This document shows, piece by piece, positions 1 to 8,726 of a stretch of 64,000 nucleotides of DNA. A program made the translations under genes and the position numbers. Every line of letters starts with the position of its first letter. Within the stretch, counting starts at the first letter, position 1. The stretch is from JADFXI01 sp963784135 (GTDB lineage Bacteria > Nitrospirota > Thermodesulfovibrionia > Thermodesulfovibrionales > Dissulfurispiraceae): positions 81,013-145,012 of the forward strand of contig CAWAQG010000002.1 of the NCBI GenBank assembly GCA_963784135.1. Reading direction: 5' to 3'. A model generated the notes under the pieces. The model was not told the origin of the DNA, did not search any database, and saw only the letters and a program-made list of their open reading frames with translations.

Positions 1-1136
1 TCTCCTATCGGCGTCTCGATGGAAATCGGCTCCTTCGATATTTTTAGAATGTTCTTCACCTTATCAAGGGGTATCTTTGAACGTGTTGCCAGCTCCTCAG
101 GCGTGGGTTCGGACCCCAGTTCCTGTACAGACTCCCTGATGATTCTATTTATCTTGTTCATATTCTCGATCATGTGCACGGGTATCCTGATGACTCTCGA
201 TTGGTCTGCTATCGCACGGCTGATAGCCTGCCGTATCCACCACGTAGCATACGTGCTGAATTTATACCCTCTCCGGTACTCGAATTTGTCTACTGCCCTC
301 ATAAGACCGATGTTGCCCTCCTGGATAAGGTCTCCAAGGCTTAATCCTTTTCCCATATACCGTCTTGCAATACTGATGACCAGCCTGAGGTTGGATTCGA
401 CAAGCCGCCCCTTCGCATGGACCAACCCGGTTTCCGCCGCTTCCAGTTCTTTGAGCGCCCCTTTTATTTCAGGGCCCGGCAGTCCAAGGCTGGATTGCAG
501 TTTTTCAATCTCACTCCTGTATTGCCCGCTGCCGGAGGTTGTACAGTGCTCAACATGTTCCCACCTTTCTTTTAATTCCCTGGAAAAGGCTTCTACTACA
601 TTGTATTTTAAATTGAGCTCGCTGATTTTTTTAGGAATTCGGTGTTTGGTGTATTCGAATATACTTATGGCAAGCCTGTTTTTTTGTTTTTCCCTGTTTC
701 CGATGACGCCATGGATCGATTCTGTGATCCTCGAAAACAGTTCTTTTTTAGCCTCAATTTCCTCCTCTGACATATCTTCAATGTCCTGGACATATTCTGA
801 AAGCCTCGCTTCTCCCCTTTTCACGAGCCGGCCCACCTCTGCCAGCTTGTTAAGAACAAAAGGGATGGTGAAAATTACGCTGAATATTTCGAATTTGCAT
901 GTTTCTATCTGCATTGCGATTGCAACTTCTTCTTCTTTGGTCAAAAGGGGGACCAAACTTATGTTTTTAAGGTACGCCCTCAAGGGGTCGTACTCCTGCC
1001 GGACAGATTCTTTTATTATTTCCGCATGCACCTGTGCTGGGCTTTCGGTCCTTTCTATTTCCTCCATTTCGCCGGCTTCACAGTCCTCATCGAGGGAGGC
1101 ATTGCCTTTTTCAGAAATATGTAAATATTTTCTCAT
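1..1136 (-). CDS. rpoD: RNA polymerase sigma-70 factor, RpoD-like (paralogue 1, cut by window edge)
   Basis: Primary-type sigma factor directing RNA polymerase to -10/-35 promoters. The gene is open at the left edge, so region 4 is missing; about 378 codons are seen. Reading the minus strand gives region 1.2 (DPLRAYLKNISLVPLLTKEE), a divergent coiled spacer, then the near-invariant region 2 block (RLVESNLRLVISIARRYMGK, GLSLGDLIQEGNIGLMRAV, YKFSTYATWWIRQAISRAI) and region 3 ending at EPISIETPIG. The ATG at 1134-1136 was chosen because its N-terminus (MRKYLHISE) aligns with the start of the second RpoD in this window (LKKHLNLFEE at 34990). Both proteins lack a recognisable region 1.1. It is a close paralogue of that gene. 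No strong ribosome site precedes this ATG; a strong one precedes a short overlapping leader frame instead. Confidence 0.93.
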   Translation of the reverse strand, partial: MRKYLHISEKGNASLDEDCEAGEMEEIERTESPAQVHAEIIKESVRQEYDPLRAYLKNISLVPLLTKEEEVAIAMQIETCKFEIFSVIFTIPFVLNKLAEVGRLVKRGEARLSEYVQDIEDMSEEEIEAKKELFSRITESIHGVIGNREKQKNRLAISIFEYTKHRIPKKISELNLKYNVVEAFSRELKERWEHVEHCTTSGSGQYRSEIEKLQSSLGLPGPEIKGALKELEAAETGLVHAKGRLVESNLRLVISIARRYMGKGLSLGDLIQEGNIGLMRAVDKFEYRRGYKFSTYATWWIRQAISRAIADQSRVIRIPVHMIENMNKINRIIRESVQELGSEPTPEELATRSKIPLDKVKNILKISKEPISIETPIG

Positions 1137-1176
1137 TATTATCCCAGGACAAACCCGAATAAAAAGGACAAGACAT
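1111..1176 (-). other. Short leader frame overlapping the rpoD paralogue start
   Basis: A 21-codon frame starts at an ATG (1174-1176) preceded by a strong ribosome site (AGGAGGTGCAAG) and ends in TGA at 1111-1113, inside the first codons of the sigma factor in another frame. The sigma ATG itself has only a weak GGGAT nearby. This may couple sigma translation to the leader. A sequence error that moved the frame is the alternative. No known peptide is recognised. Confidence 0.3.
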
Positions 1177-1329
1177 CTTGCACCTCCTGTTGTTTTGTAT
1201 TCCGCATCACACGGGGCAATGCACGAATTTCCTGAACAGTAAAGAGCATTCACTTACAGTTTACTTTGGAAATTAATGGGCGTGAATAGGGATTTGCCTG
1301 TTTTTTTTATCGGGGAGATACTGGAAACA

Positions 1330-1350
1330 GCATCGGGTATTTCCCGATGC
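1330..1350 (-). terminator. Hairpin after the response regulator gene
   Basis: Inverted repeat GCATCGGG / CCCGATGC with a 5-nt loop lies just past the stop codon of the NarL-type regulator. The following U-tract is weak on this strand, so termination is probable rather than certain. Confidence 0.5.
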
Positions 1351-1352
1351 TT

Positions 1353-2030
1353 CTATTTTGCGCCGATGGATTCAACCCATATGGTAGCTGCCCGTAAAAG
1401 TTCCACTGCATCTGCTAAATCAAGCTTCTCTTTGATATTGCCGCGATAGGTCTCGATAGTTTTTACGCTCAAATTGAGCTTCTCAGAAATGCTGTGTGTT
1501 TTAAGTCCCAACCCTATCATTTCAAAGACCTGCATTTCCCTGTCGCTTAGACATTCAACACCGTTCGGTTTAAAATCTGTCGGCAAACCTGATTTTTTTT
1601 GTATCAGTCTTGACGACAGGGCCTGACTGACAAAAATCTGCCCTGATAAAACGCTTCTGATAGCCTGAATCAGAATCTCTGTGCCCTCCTGCTTCATAAT
1701 ATAACCCCTTGATCCGGCTTTGATGGCCCGTTCAGCATGAAGAAATTCATCATGCATAGACAATACAATAGCTGGAACTGCGGGATATTTTTTGCCCATG
1801 TCTTTTATAAGCTCAATTCCGTTGCTGTCTATTAAGGAAAGATCGACAATCGCAAGGTCCGGCTTGCTGGTCTCAAGTTTTTTCAATGCCTCCTTACAAC
1901 TGCCGGCCTCACAGCATACGGTGAGGTCCGGCTCTGCGCTTATAAGTTGTTTCAGCCCGTAACGGACAAGGGGATGGTCGTCCACAATCATTACGAGGGC
2001 ATTATTTTCATGTTTCGACACATTATTCAT
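1353..2030 (-). CDS. NarL/LuxR-family response regulator
   Basis: Cytoplasmic DNA-binding response regulator, about 225 aa. The receiver domain (about residues 10-125) carries MIVDDHPLVRYGL, the phospho-acceptor Asp in LAIVDLSLID, and the conserved Lys in the SRGYIMKQEG stretch. A GerE/LuxR helix-turn-helix follows (LSDREMQVFEMIGLGLKTHS, then SVKTIETYRGNIKEKL). The start at MNNVSKHENN (2030) avoids the overlap with the kinase that the longer in-frame start at 2084 would create. It lies directly downstream of the PAS histidine kinase on the same strand and is its obvious partner. Targets are unknown. Confidence 0.93.
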   Translation of the reverse strand: MNNVSKHENNALVMIVDDHPLVRYGLKQLISAEPDLTVCCEAGSCKEALKKLETSKPDLAIVDLSLIDSNGIELIKDMGKKYPAVPAIVLSMHDEFLHAERAIKAGSRGYIMKQEGTEILIQAIRSVLSGQIFVSQALSSRLIQKKSGLPTDFKPNGVECLSDREMQVFEMIGLGLKTHSISEKLNLSVKTIETYRGNIKEKLDLADAVELLRAATIWVESIGAK

Positions 2031-2046
2031 CTTGCTATCATAAATA

Positions 2047-3267
2047 TCACAAACATACGGAACACAAAACCACTGTCTTTCCATCCGTGGTCCTTTTTAT
2101 TCCAAATGCCGCACCTATCATTCCTGCCCTGTATTTCATTATGCTGGTGCCAATGCCCTGATCACAGTCTTTATCAGGATTGAATCCTGGCCCGTCATTT
2201 TCAACAACAAGCTTTATTTCCTCACCAGTGCAGTAGAGGTTAATGTGAATATTTTCAGGCTTGCCGTGTTTGACGGCATTGGCAACAGCTTCACACGCAA
2301 TGTAATAAAACTGCTCAACTATCACACCGCTGACGGCCGGGGACCCGCAATTGGAATCCACGCGGCATTTAATCTGATAAAGATCTTCCGTTCTTGAAGC
2401 AAGAACTTCCAGCAAGTCTTGAATGTTACCATTCATACCCTTAAAAGCAGTGAGACCCTTTGACATATCTCTCACTTTTTTTATCAGCACGTTCAATTCT
2501 TCTTTTATTTTTTGAATATCTCTGTACTCATCGCCCTTTCTTTTTCTGAGTCTTTGCTCCAGCACCTTGAACAAAAAAGAAATCCCGGTAAGAGTCTGCC
2601 CTACTTCATCATGGAGTTGAGTCCCTAAATTGTACCGCTCCTTATAGCTGATTTCAGCAACCTCCCGTTCGAGGCGCTTGCGTTCCGAAATGTCGCGGGC
2701 GACAGCAAAAACACCCAGGACCTCTCCTGACTCATTCTTATAAACAGTCGCGTTATATAATACTGAAGTCTGACGGCCATCCCTGTGCTTGAGTTCCAGC
2801 GGCAAGTTTCTGGTCAGGCCTTTGTCGAAAGCTGTTTGGTAAGCTGCACAAGCCGCTTCAGGTTCGATGAAATAGTCAGAAAAGTTAGTGCCGATGATCT
2901 CATCCCTATGGTATCCCGTCATAATTTCCAAAGCAGAATTAAGGTCCTTAATTTTGCCGTCGGTGTCGATAGTCACCATGGGATCAGGGCTGACTTCGAG
3001 CAGGGTGCGGTTGTAGGTATTAGCACTCCGCAATGCCTCATCAGCTATTTTACGATCGATTATATCAGTGATAATTCCATCGTATGAAACAAGAGGTCCT
3101 TCTGTACCATATGAGGGCACTAATGTGCTCTCGATCCATCGCGTCGAACCATTCCTGCCTATAACCCTGTGCTCAATTTTCGAGGGATTCTCTCCAGAAA
3201 GCACTGCGTTCACCTGTCCCATTACCTTATCAACATCTTCATTATGGATTATGTTGTGCCAGAGCAA
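2047..3267 (-). CDS. PAS-domain histidine kinase, NarX/DegS type (HisKA_3), 5' end uncertain
   Basis: Sensor kinase, no membrane segment seen in 406 aa from a TTG start. It holds the end of a first PAS/PAC domain, a full second PAS (ANTYNRTLLEVSPDPMVTID to the ISERKRLE linker), a HisKA_3 phospho-acceptor helix (NLGTQLHDEVGQTL, His in LHDE) and an HATPase_c domain (AVANAVKHGKP, VVENDGPGF, GIGTSIMKYRAGMIG). It pairs with the adjacent NarL-type regulator. The first PAS domain clearly continues upstream in frame (TVHGPGCEAVTGYSSEEF) to a TAG at 3385-3387, with no ATG, GTG or TTG there. So either a rare start codon is used or the 5' end has been lost. Confidence 0.88.
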   Translation of the reverse strand: MLWHNIIHNEDVDKVMGQVNAVLSGENPSKIEHRVIGRNGSTRWIESTLVPSYGTEGPLVSYDGIITDIIDRKIADEALRSANTYNRTLLEVSPDPMVTIDTDGKIKDLNSALEIMTGYHRDEIIGTNFSDYFIEPEAACAAYQTAFDKGLTRNLPLELKHRDGRQTSVLYNATVYKNESGEVLGVFAVARDISERKRLEREVAEISYKERYNLGTQLHDEVGQTLTGISFLFKVLEQRLRKRKGDEYRDIQKIKEELNVLIKKVRDMSKGLTAFKGMNGNIQDLLEVLASRTEDLYQIKCRVDSNCGSPAVSGVIVEQFYYIACEAVANAVKHGKPENIHINLYCTGEEIKLVVENDGPGFNPDKDCDQGIGTSIMKYRAGMIGAAFGIKRTTDGKTVVLCSVCL

Positions 3268-3403
3268 AGTATCGGCACCGAATTCCTCCGATGAATACCC
3301 TGTTACCGCCTCACAGCCAGGACCGTGAACAGTATTCGCCGCCCAACCTTCTTTAATGGTTACCGTTTGTAAATATGGACTGTTCTATGTGTCTGGAAAT
3401 CTA

Positions 3404-3427
3404 TAAAAAATGCCGGCACAACCGGCA
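3404..3427 (-). terminator. Rho-independent terminator after the STAS gene
   Basis: On the minus strand, TGCCGG, a 5-nt loop and CCGGCA are followed at once by six T residues. It ends the STAS transcript about 60 nt past its stop. It also sits only about 20 nt upstream of where the kinase frame opens. Confidence 0.75.
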
Positions 3428-3489
3428 GAAATATTCACACTATCATCCCGTCAAAACGAGCAGATAGCAGGGTCGTATGCCTTAAAATA

Positions 3490-3744
3490 TCATAGCTGAA
3501 GCCCCGTAAATAACAGCAGGTCCTTTACCTCGCCGGAAGTTTTAACAACAAAACTCTTTCCGTTTGCCATACACTCTTTCTTTGCCGCAATGAGCAGCTG
3601 AATCGAAGCGATATCAACCTTTGTTACGCCGGTAGTGTCCACAATCAACCCGTCGTTATTCATAAGCTCGCCGCAAAGTATGCGCGCAGTGTCTGAAAGT
3701 TCATCAATGGTCAGTTCGCCCTTGAATGTTGCAGTGCCTTCCAT
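3490..3744 (-). CDS. STAS-domain protein
   Basis: Small single-domain STAS protein (84 aa) of the anti-sigma-antagonist fold. The core GLIVDTTGVTKVDIASIQLL matches the STAS switch loop, as in SpoIIAA-like and chemotaxis-operon STAS proteins where a nearby Ser/Thr may be phosphorylated. The second ATG (3744) is preferred because GGAGG stands 6 nt before it; the first ATG (3750) abuts the GGAGG directly. No cognate anti-sigma kinase is adjacent. The partner is unknown. Confidence 0.85.
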   Translation of the reverse strand: MEGTATFKGELTIDELSDTARILCGELMNNDGLIVDTTGVTKVDIASIQLLIAAKKECMANGKSFVVKTSGEVKDLLLFTGLQL

Positions 3745-3862
3745 GCCCATCCTCCCCGGTTTTCGAGTTCCAAAAGTCAGTGCCGGCCGTGATTTTATCT
3801 AATTTTAATGAACCTCCCCACAGCAAGCTATGGGGCATCTAAAAGCTGAATCTTTACTTGTT

Positions 3863-3922
3863 GTCATTCCCGCTTGTCGGGAATCCGTCCGAAAAAAACG
3901 ATTCCGGTCAAGCCGGAATGAC
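3863..3922. repeat. REP-like double palindrome
   Basis: Two hairpins face each other: GTCATTCCCGCTTGTCGGGA at the left and the inverse ending GCCGGAATGAC at the right, around a short A-rich spacer. The same family recurs at 8789-8853 and, in related form, at 11648-11745 and around the GIY-YIG elements. It lies in the intergenic stretch 3745-4254, which holds no gene that I can see. Confidence 0.75.
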
Positions 3923-4150
3923 AGAAATACGGCAACCCTGCTGCAAGCTGCAGGGAATTATCAAGTTAAACAGAGAATGTTTATGAAGCATTATATATGC
4001 CATCTGAAAACCAGAGGATATTAATCCTTCAAATCAATAAAATATTAGGATAATCGTAATAGGGCAGCGCCTTGGACAAGGATGTCAATAAAGTTGTCAG
4101 GAAATTGTGAATAATATTTGTTTAAATGGATAATTCAACGGGTTGGAGTG

Positions 4151-4179
4151 TTGTCAATAAAAGTAGCAATCAATATAGA
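4151..4179 (+). promoter_or_regulatory. Candidate sigma-70 promoter for the radical SAM gene
   Basis: TTGTCA (4151-4156), a 17-bp spacer and TATAGA (4174-4179). Transcription would begin near 4186, giving a leader of about 70 nt. A second -10-like TATAAT (4244-4249) lies only 5 nt before the ATG, without a clear -35. Confidence 0.45.
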
Positions 4180-4254
4180 AGTTTCTACCCTTTATTTTTG
4201 CGCAACCGTTTAGGGTATTAACCAAATCCGTCAAAAAACGGTGTATAATAATCA

Positions 4255-5943
4255 ATGTTCAAAACAGACCTAGTACTGCTTCATCCACCGAGTGTATTTA
4301 ATTTCCGGGAGCGGCCAGGCTTCTATGGCCCTGTGAGCGATGTTGTGCCGTCTTCTTCCATATTTGAGATTTACCCCATCGGGTTTCTCACGATTTCAGA
4401 CTACCTGCACCGGCACGGGATATCGGTAAGGATTGTAAACCTTGCCATGAAGATGCTCATAGCTCAATCTTTCGACCCTGTAAAGTTCGTGAAAAAGCTG
4501 AGGGCGTTGGCCTTTGGCATCGACCTTCACTGGCTCCCCCATGTGGACGGAAGCCTCAGCCTTGCGGAAATGCTGAAAAAACACCATCCTGACAAACCGG
4601 TCATTCTGGGCGGCCTCTCTGCCACATATTATCACAGCGAAATCATGTCTGAATATCCGTTCATTGATTTCATAGTTCTGGGCGACTCGACAGAAGAGCC
4701 CATGAGGATGCTCATGGGGGCGATAAAGTCCGGCGCCGGCTTTGATCGCGTACCAAACCTTGTGTGGAGAGACCAAAGCGGCAGAGTAATCACTAATGAG
4801 CTTTCCTACAGGCCGGAGGACCTGGACCGTGTCAATTTTGATTACCTCCACCTTATCAAGATGGCCATAAAATACCGCGACCCATCAGGCTATATACCTT
4901 TCCGGTACTGGCCCTCCTATCCTGTTACGGCGGTTTTCCAGTGCAGGGGCTGCAACCATAATTGCGCCTCGTGCGCAGGGTCGCTCTCATCTTTCAAAAG
5001 GACCTGCATGAGGGAAAAACCGTGCTTCAGGTCTCCGGAACTTCTTGCTCAAGATATCCGGAAGATTTCGGAGTACTCAGGCGCTCCGGTTATGGTGTTA
5101 GGGGACTTGCTGCAGGCCGGCAGGGAGTATGCGGACAGATTTCTGGATGCCGTCAAAGAATACCGGATAGAAAACCAGGTGACAATAGAATTCTTTAATC
5201 CTCCGCCCGAAAGTTTTATAATAAAGGCGGCAGATTGTCTCGCAAATTTCAATGTCGAGATATCACCGGAATCCCACGATCCGACTATCCGGAAGACGTT
5301 CGGGAAGCACTATGATAACGGGGACATGGAACGCATGATCGCGACACTGCTCGATGCCGGCTGCAGGAGGGTCGATATATTCTTCATGATAGGCCTGCCC
5401 TATCAGGATTACGGGTCGGTCATGGAGACCGTGAAATACTGCGAAGAGCTTTTACAGAAATTCGGCGGCGCACGGCGTGTCCTTCCGATGATCGCCCCCC
5501 TGGCGCCTTTCATTGACCCCGGCAGCAGCATCTTTGAGGAGCCGCACAAATTCGGCTACCGTCTCTTATACAGGACGCTGAGAGAGCATAGGCAGGCTAT
5601 GCTCATGCCGAGTTGGAAATATACACTGAATTACGAGACCGAATGGATGAAAAGGGACGATATAGTCAGGGCAACGTATGACGCGGCGCTCCTGCTCCTT
5701 GACATCAAGGAAAAATATCGGGTACTCGGAAAGGAAAAGGCTGAAATGATCAGAAAGCATATCAAAAGGGCACAGGCGCTGATTGAAAGGATCGACAGTT
5801 CAAGTCAGATAGATGACGCAACAAATGCTGAAATTCTTCATCTCAACAGTCTCGATTCTCTGTGTGACAAACATGAGCTTGACTGGCCTATAAAAGGTTT
5901 TAGGCTCAATTTATTAAAACTCTTCAGGTTGCTCTTATGGTAA
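4255..5943 (+). CDS. B12-binding-domain radical SAM protein
   Basis: 562-aa radical SAM enzyme. An N-terminal cobalamin-binding-like region (residues about 1-190, with PVILGGLSATYYHSEI and DFIVLGDSTEEP) precedes the radical SAM core, whose cluster motif is CNHNCASC near residue 232 (CX3CX2C). It resembles the B12-binding/radical SAM families with unassigned substrates (e.g. the Ta0216-type group); substrate unknown. The C-terminal half is charged and probably helical. The next gene, a UbiE-like methyltransferase, overlaps it by 7 nt, so the two are translationally coupled. That suggests action on the same lipid or quinone-like substrate; this is inference. Confidence 0.85.
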   Translation: MFKTDLVLLHPPSVFNFRERPGFYGPVSDVVPSSSIFEIYPIGFLTISDYLHRHGISVRIVNLAMKMLIAQSFDPVKFVKKLRALAFGIDLHWLPHVDGSLSLAEMLKKHHPDKPVILGGLSATYYHSEIMSEYPFIDFIVLGDSTEEPMRMLMGAIKSGAGFDRVPNLVWRDQSGRVITNELSYRPEDLDRVNFDYLHLIKMAIKYRDPSGYIPFRYWPSYPVTAVFQCRGCNHNCASCAGSLSSFKRTCMREKPCFRSPELLAQDIRKISEYSGAPVMVLGDLLQAGREYADRFLDAVKEYRIENQVTIEFFNPPPESFIIKAADCLANFNVEISPESHDPTIRKTFGKHYDNGDMERMIATLLDAGCRRVDIFFMIGLPYQDYGSVMETVKYCEELLQKFGGARRVLPMIAPLAPFIDPGSSIFEEPHKFGYRLLYRTLREHRQAMLMPSWKYTLNYETEWMKRDDIVRATYDAALLLLDIKEKYRVLGKEKAEMIRKHIKRAQALIERIDSSSQIDDATNAEILHLNSLDSLCDKHELDWPIKGFRLNLLKLFRLLLW

Positions 5944-6653
5944 AAACACCCTGGCATCCGAGAGACGCCTTTATTAAGAATATATTTGCATTAATAGCCG
6001 ATGAGATCGATTTTTTAAGCTCACTTTTCTCTTTAGGCATGGACTCGCTATGGCGGAAAAAGCTTGTAGCGCTCGCAGAAATAAAGAGCGGGGAAAAAGT
6101 CCTCGATGTCTGCACAGGCACCGGAAAACTGGCATTCCTGCTTTCCCGGGAGGTTGGAGCGCAGGGGTCCGTCGTAGGGGCTGATTTTTGTCAGGAGATG
6201 CTGGACGTGGCAAAGAAGAAACTCCGTTCCACGGCGTCAGGCATTTCTTTTGTCATGTCTGATGCCAAGGCCCTCACTTTTGATGATAATGCATTCGATG
6301 TCGTTACTGTGGCTTTCGGCATGAGGAACATTTTTGACACCTCGATAGCCCTGCGCGAGGCTTACAGGGTACTTAAGCCGGGCGGGCGATTTTTTTGCCT
6401 TGAACTGACCTGCCCGCAAAAGAAATGGTTAATGCCGTTCTATAATTATTATTGTTTTAATGTTATGCCGTCCATAGCGAAAAGGATTCTCGATACGGAT
6501 ATGCCCTATAATTATCTTCCCAGGTCGATCCAGGCATTCCCTTCAGCGGGCGAGTTCAGGCAGATCATTGAAAAATGTGATTTCAGCAGTGTGACCGTGC
6601 ATCCAATGAGTCTGGGCATAGCAACGATCTTCGGCGCTATTAAAGGACCTTAG
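5937..6653 (+). CDS. UbiE/MenG-like class I SAM methyltransferase
   Basis: 238-aa SAM-dependent methyltransferase. Motif I is VLDVCTGTGKLAF (about residue 55), followed by GADFCQEMLDVAKKKL and the UbiE-type NAFDVVTVAFGMRN signature, then VLKPGGRFFCLEL. The family methylates demethylmenaquinone or 2-methoxy-6-polyprenylbenzoquinol. The C-terminus is more divergent than in housekeeping MenG, and the gene is coupled to a B12/radical SAM gene. A special quinone or lipid modification is therefore as likely as ordinary menaquinone synthesis. Confidence 0.85.
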   Translation: MVKTPWHPRDAFIKNIFALIADEIDFLSSLFSLGMDSLWRKKLVALAEIKSGEKVLDVCTGTGKLAFLLSREVGAQGSVVGADFCQEMLDVAKKKLRSTASGISFVMSDAKALTFDDNAFDVVTVAFGMRNIFDTSIALREAYRVLKPGGRFFCLELTCPQKKWLMPFYNYYCFNVMPSIAKRILDTDMPYNYLPRSIQAFPSAGEFRQIIEKCDFSSVTVHPMSLGIATIFGAIKGP

Positions 6654-6711
6654 ATCAGCAGATTATTTCAATCTGAATTATGACCAATAAATTGAACTCT
6701 TGACCCTTGTC

Positions 6712-8643
6712 TTATCCGACTTTTTCTTCAATGGCATCAAGCAAGGACACCACTTCCGCGCTTAACGGCCCTATCTTTTCATAGGCCTTCTCCGCGGCTT
6801 TTATATTGCCGGAATTTTTCAGGTTCATTATTTCTTTGACCGTTCTGTGAAGTTCCGTATGCGGTTTTTCAACCTGTTTCATCTCCGGAACATGACTGAA
6901 CTTGCCAAGCCCCTCCGCATAATACCACTTCCCCAGGGCGCAGTCCCTTTCCGAAACCGCCTGCGCCATGCTCAGCGTTTCTTTTCCATCGAGGAAGTCC
7001 CGCAGCTTTGACCTCCACTGAAGATGCTTGAACTTCAGCTCCTCAAAGTTTACGCTGCCTGGGCCGCCGCCCGCAATCTGAAGCCGCCCTTTTTCTCTCC
7101 CGCCGGCAATCTGAAGCCGCCCTTTTTCTCTCTTTGATTCGAGCACCTTGAAAAACTTGATGGTCTCCTTCAACTGCTCCGCTTGCGAGGACAATTCCTC
7201 AGACGTGGATGCCGTTTCTTCCGCGGCCGCCGCATTCTGCTGTATCACCTGGTCCAACTGCTGTATGGCCTGGTTTATCTGCCCTGCGCCTGAGTCCTGC
7301 TCCCTGCTCCCCGCGCTTATCTCCTGAACAAGTTCTGCTGTCTTCTGGATGTCAGGCACCAGTTTGGCAAGCATCTCTCCGGCCTTCTCCGCTATCTGCA
7401 CGCTGCTTGACGATAAATGGCTTATCTCTCCCGCCGCTGTCTGGCTGCGTTCCGCCAGTTTCCTTACCTCTGAGGCAACTACCGCAAAGCCCTTGCCGTG
7501 CTCTCCGGCCCTTGCCGCCTCTATCGCCGCGTTCAATGCCAGCAGGTTGGTCTGGCGTGCAATCTCTTCTATTATCGTTATCTTGCCCGCTATCTCTTTC
7601 ATGGCGCCAACTGTTTCTGTGACCGCCTTGCCCCCTTCTATGGCATCAGCAGCCGACTTCTGAGCTATCTTTTCCGTCTGATGTGCATTATCGGAGTTCT
7701 GCCTTATGTTAGAGGTCATCTCTTCCATGGAGGACGACGTCTCCTCTATGGATGCGGCCTGTTCCGTCGCCCCCTGTGAAAGTTCCTGAGCGCCTGAACT
7801 CAACTGTTCGCTGCCTGACGCAACGTTGTCGGCGGCAGCTCTGACTTGTAATACTACTGCGGTGAGGTTCATTATCATATTCTTCATCGCCGAAAACAAC
7901 TGTCCTGTTTCGTCCTTGCTCTTAACTTCAACGCTGACTGTAAGATCTCCAGCTGAGAGTTTGTTCATCACGACGACGCCTTCGCTTAACGGCAATGTAA
8001 TACTGCGGGCCAGAAAAAGCGCTATCACTACAGCCAGTGCTATCGAGATGCCGCCCAGAGAGAATAACGATATGCGTGCTTTGTTATATGCGTTGACCGC
8101 TTCCTCGTGACGCATCTCGTTGCGATCCTCCATATGCTTTTTCAATTCTTCTATGGCATTTATCCATTTACGCACCGCAGGTCTGGCTTCCCTGTCCAAC
8201 AGGTCGGCCCCCTCTTCGTTCTTATTGGCCAGGGCCAGTTCCGACACCTTAATATTCAGAGGCCTTGCGGCGTCCCTCTCAGTTTTTATTGCCGCAATTA
8301 AATCAAGCGCCTTTGTATCTTCTTTATTAGTCAATTCTTCCACTTTCGTAAAGGCCTCGTCAAATTTGCCTTTCATTTCCATCATATTCTTGTTCTGCTC
8401 CTGTCTCTTATCCATGTCCTTTGTCAAATACATATTACGGAGGCTGATACCGACTTCCTCCTGAATATTTGCCATATTATTGAGATGGGCCAGCCGGGCA
8501 TTGTTGACCTTTACTATACGTTCAAGATTTGCATCGATTCCAGCCATTGTGTTTATTGCCACCAAAACAAGAATTATCATAAGTATAAGGACCAGCCCGA
8601 AACCTAAGCCCAATCGTAACCCGACCTTCATGTTCTTTAACAT
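6712..8643 (-). CDS. Methyl-accepting chemotaxis protein with C-terminal CZB domain
   Basis: 643-aa chemoreceptor. TM1 lies at about residues 11-32, followed by a periplasmic four-helix-bundle sensor (about 33-190). TM2 (SLFSLGGISIALAVVIALFL) leads to HAMP and a long signalling coiled coil. The CheA/CheW-binding tip reads ARQTNLLALNAAIEAARAGE. A zinc-binding CZB domain ends the protein, with candidate ligands in KFKHLQW, RDCALGKWYY and KPHTELH. Just before CZB an 11-residue block (REKGRLQIAGG) occurs twice from a 33-bp tandem duplication. The start has a strong GGAGGAGAGG ribosome site. CZB receptors sense zinc or oxidants such as HOCl in studied cases; the ligand here is unknown. Confidence 0.95.
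   Translation of the reverse strand: MLKNMKVGLRLGLGFGLVLILMIILVLVAINTMAGIDANLERIVKVNNARLAHLNNMANIQEEVGISLRNMYLTKDMDKRQEQNKNMMEMKGKFDEAFTKVEELTNKEDTKALDLIAAIKTERDAARPLNIKVSELALANKNEEGADLLDREARPAVRKWINAIEELKKHMEDRNEMRHEEAVNAYNKARISLFSLGGISIALAVVIALFLARSITLPLSEGVVVMNKLSAGDLTVSVEVKSKDETGQLFSAMKNMIMNLTAVVLQVRAAADNVASGSEQLSSGAQELSQGATEQAASIEETSSSMEEMTSNIRQNSDNAHQTEKIAQKSAADAIEGGKAVTETVGAMKEIAGKITIIEEIARQTNLLALNAAIEAARAGEHGKGFAVVASEVRKLAERSQTAAGEISHLSSSSVQIAEKAGEMLAKLVPDIQKTAELVQEISAGSREQDSGAGQINQAIQQLDQVIQQNAAAAEETASTSEELSSQAEQLKETIKFFKVLESKREKGRLQIAGGREKGRLQIAGGGPGSVNFEELKFKHLQWRSKLRDFLDGKETLSMAQAVSERDCALGKWYYAEGLGKFSHVPEMKQVEKPHTELHRTVKEIMNLKNSGNIKAAEKAYEKIGPLSAEVVSLLDAIEEKVG
7069..7134. repeat. 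33-bp tandem duplication inside the chemoreceptor gene
   Basis: Two near-identical 33-bp units encode REKGRLQIAGG twice in the linker between the signalling coiled coil and the CZB domain. Their high nucleotide identity points to a recent slippage event. Confidence 0.8.
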
Positions 8644-8726
8644 CCTCTCCTCCTTTTTTCAACCATACAGATTGACCTGCAACTCATTATATCATAAGCA
8701 TTACTGTCAATTGCATGCGCGAGCTG

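Noticed and set aside
19..1242. Long plus-strand open frame of about 400 codons
   Set aside because: It is antisense to the RpoD-like gene, whose conserved region 2 motifs on the minus strand are unmistakable; the plus-strand translation has no family features.
3385..3387. TAG upstream of the PAS kinase as a read-through (pyrrolysine) codon
   Set aside because: Upstream of the TAG lies the neighbour's terminator hairpin and no kinase-like sequence, so there is nothing to read through from.
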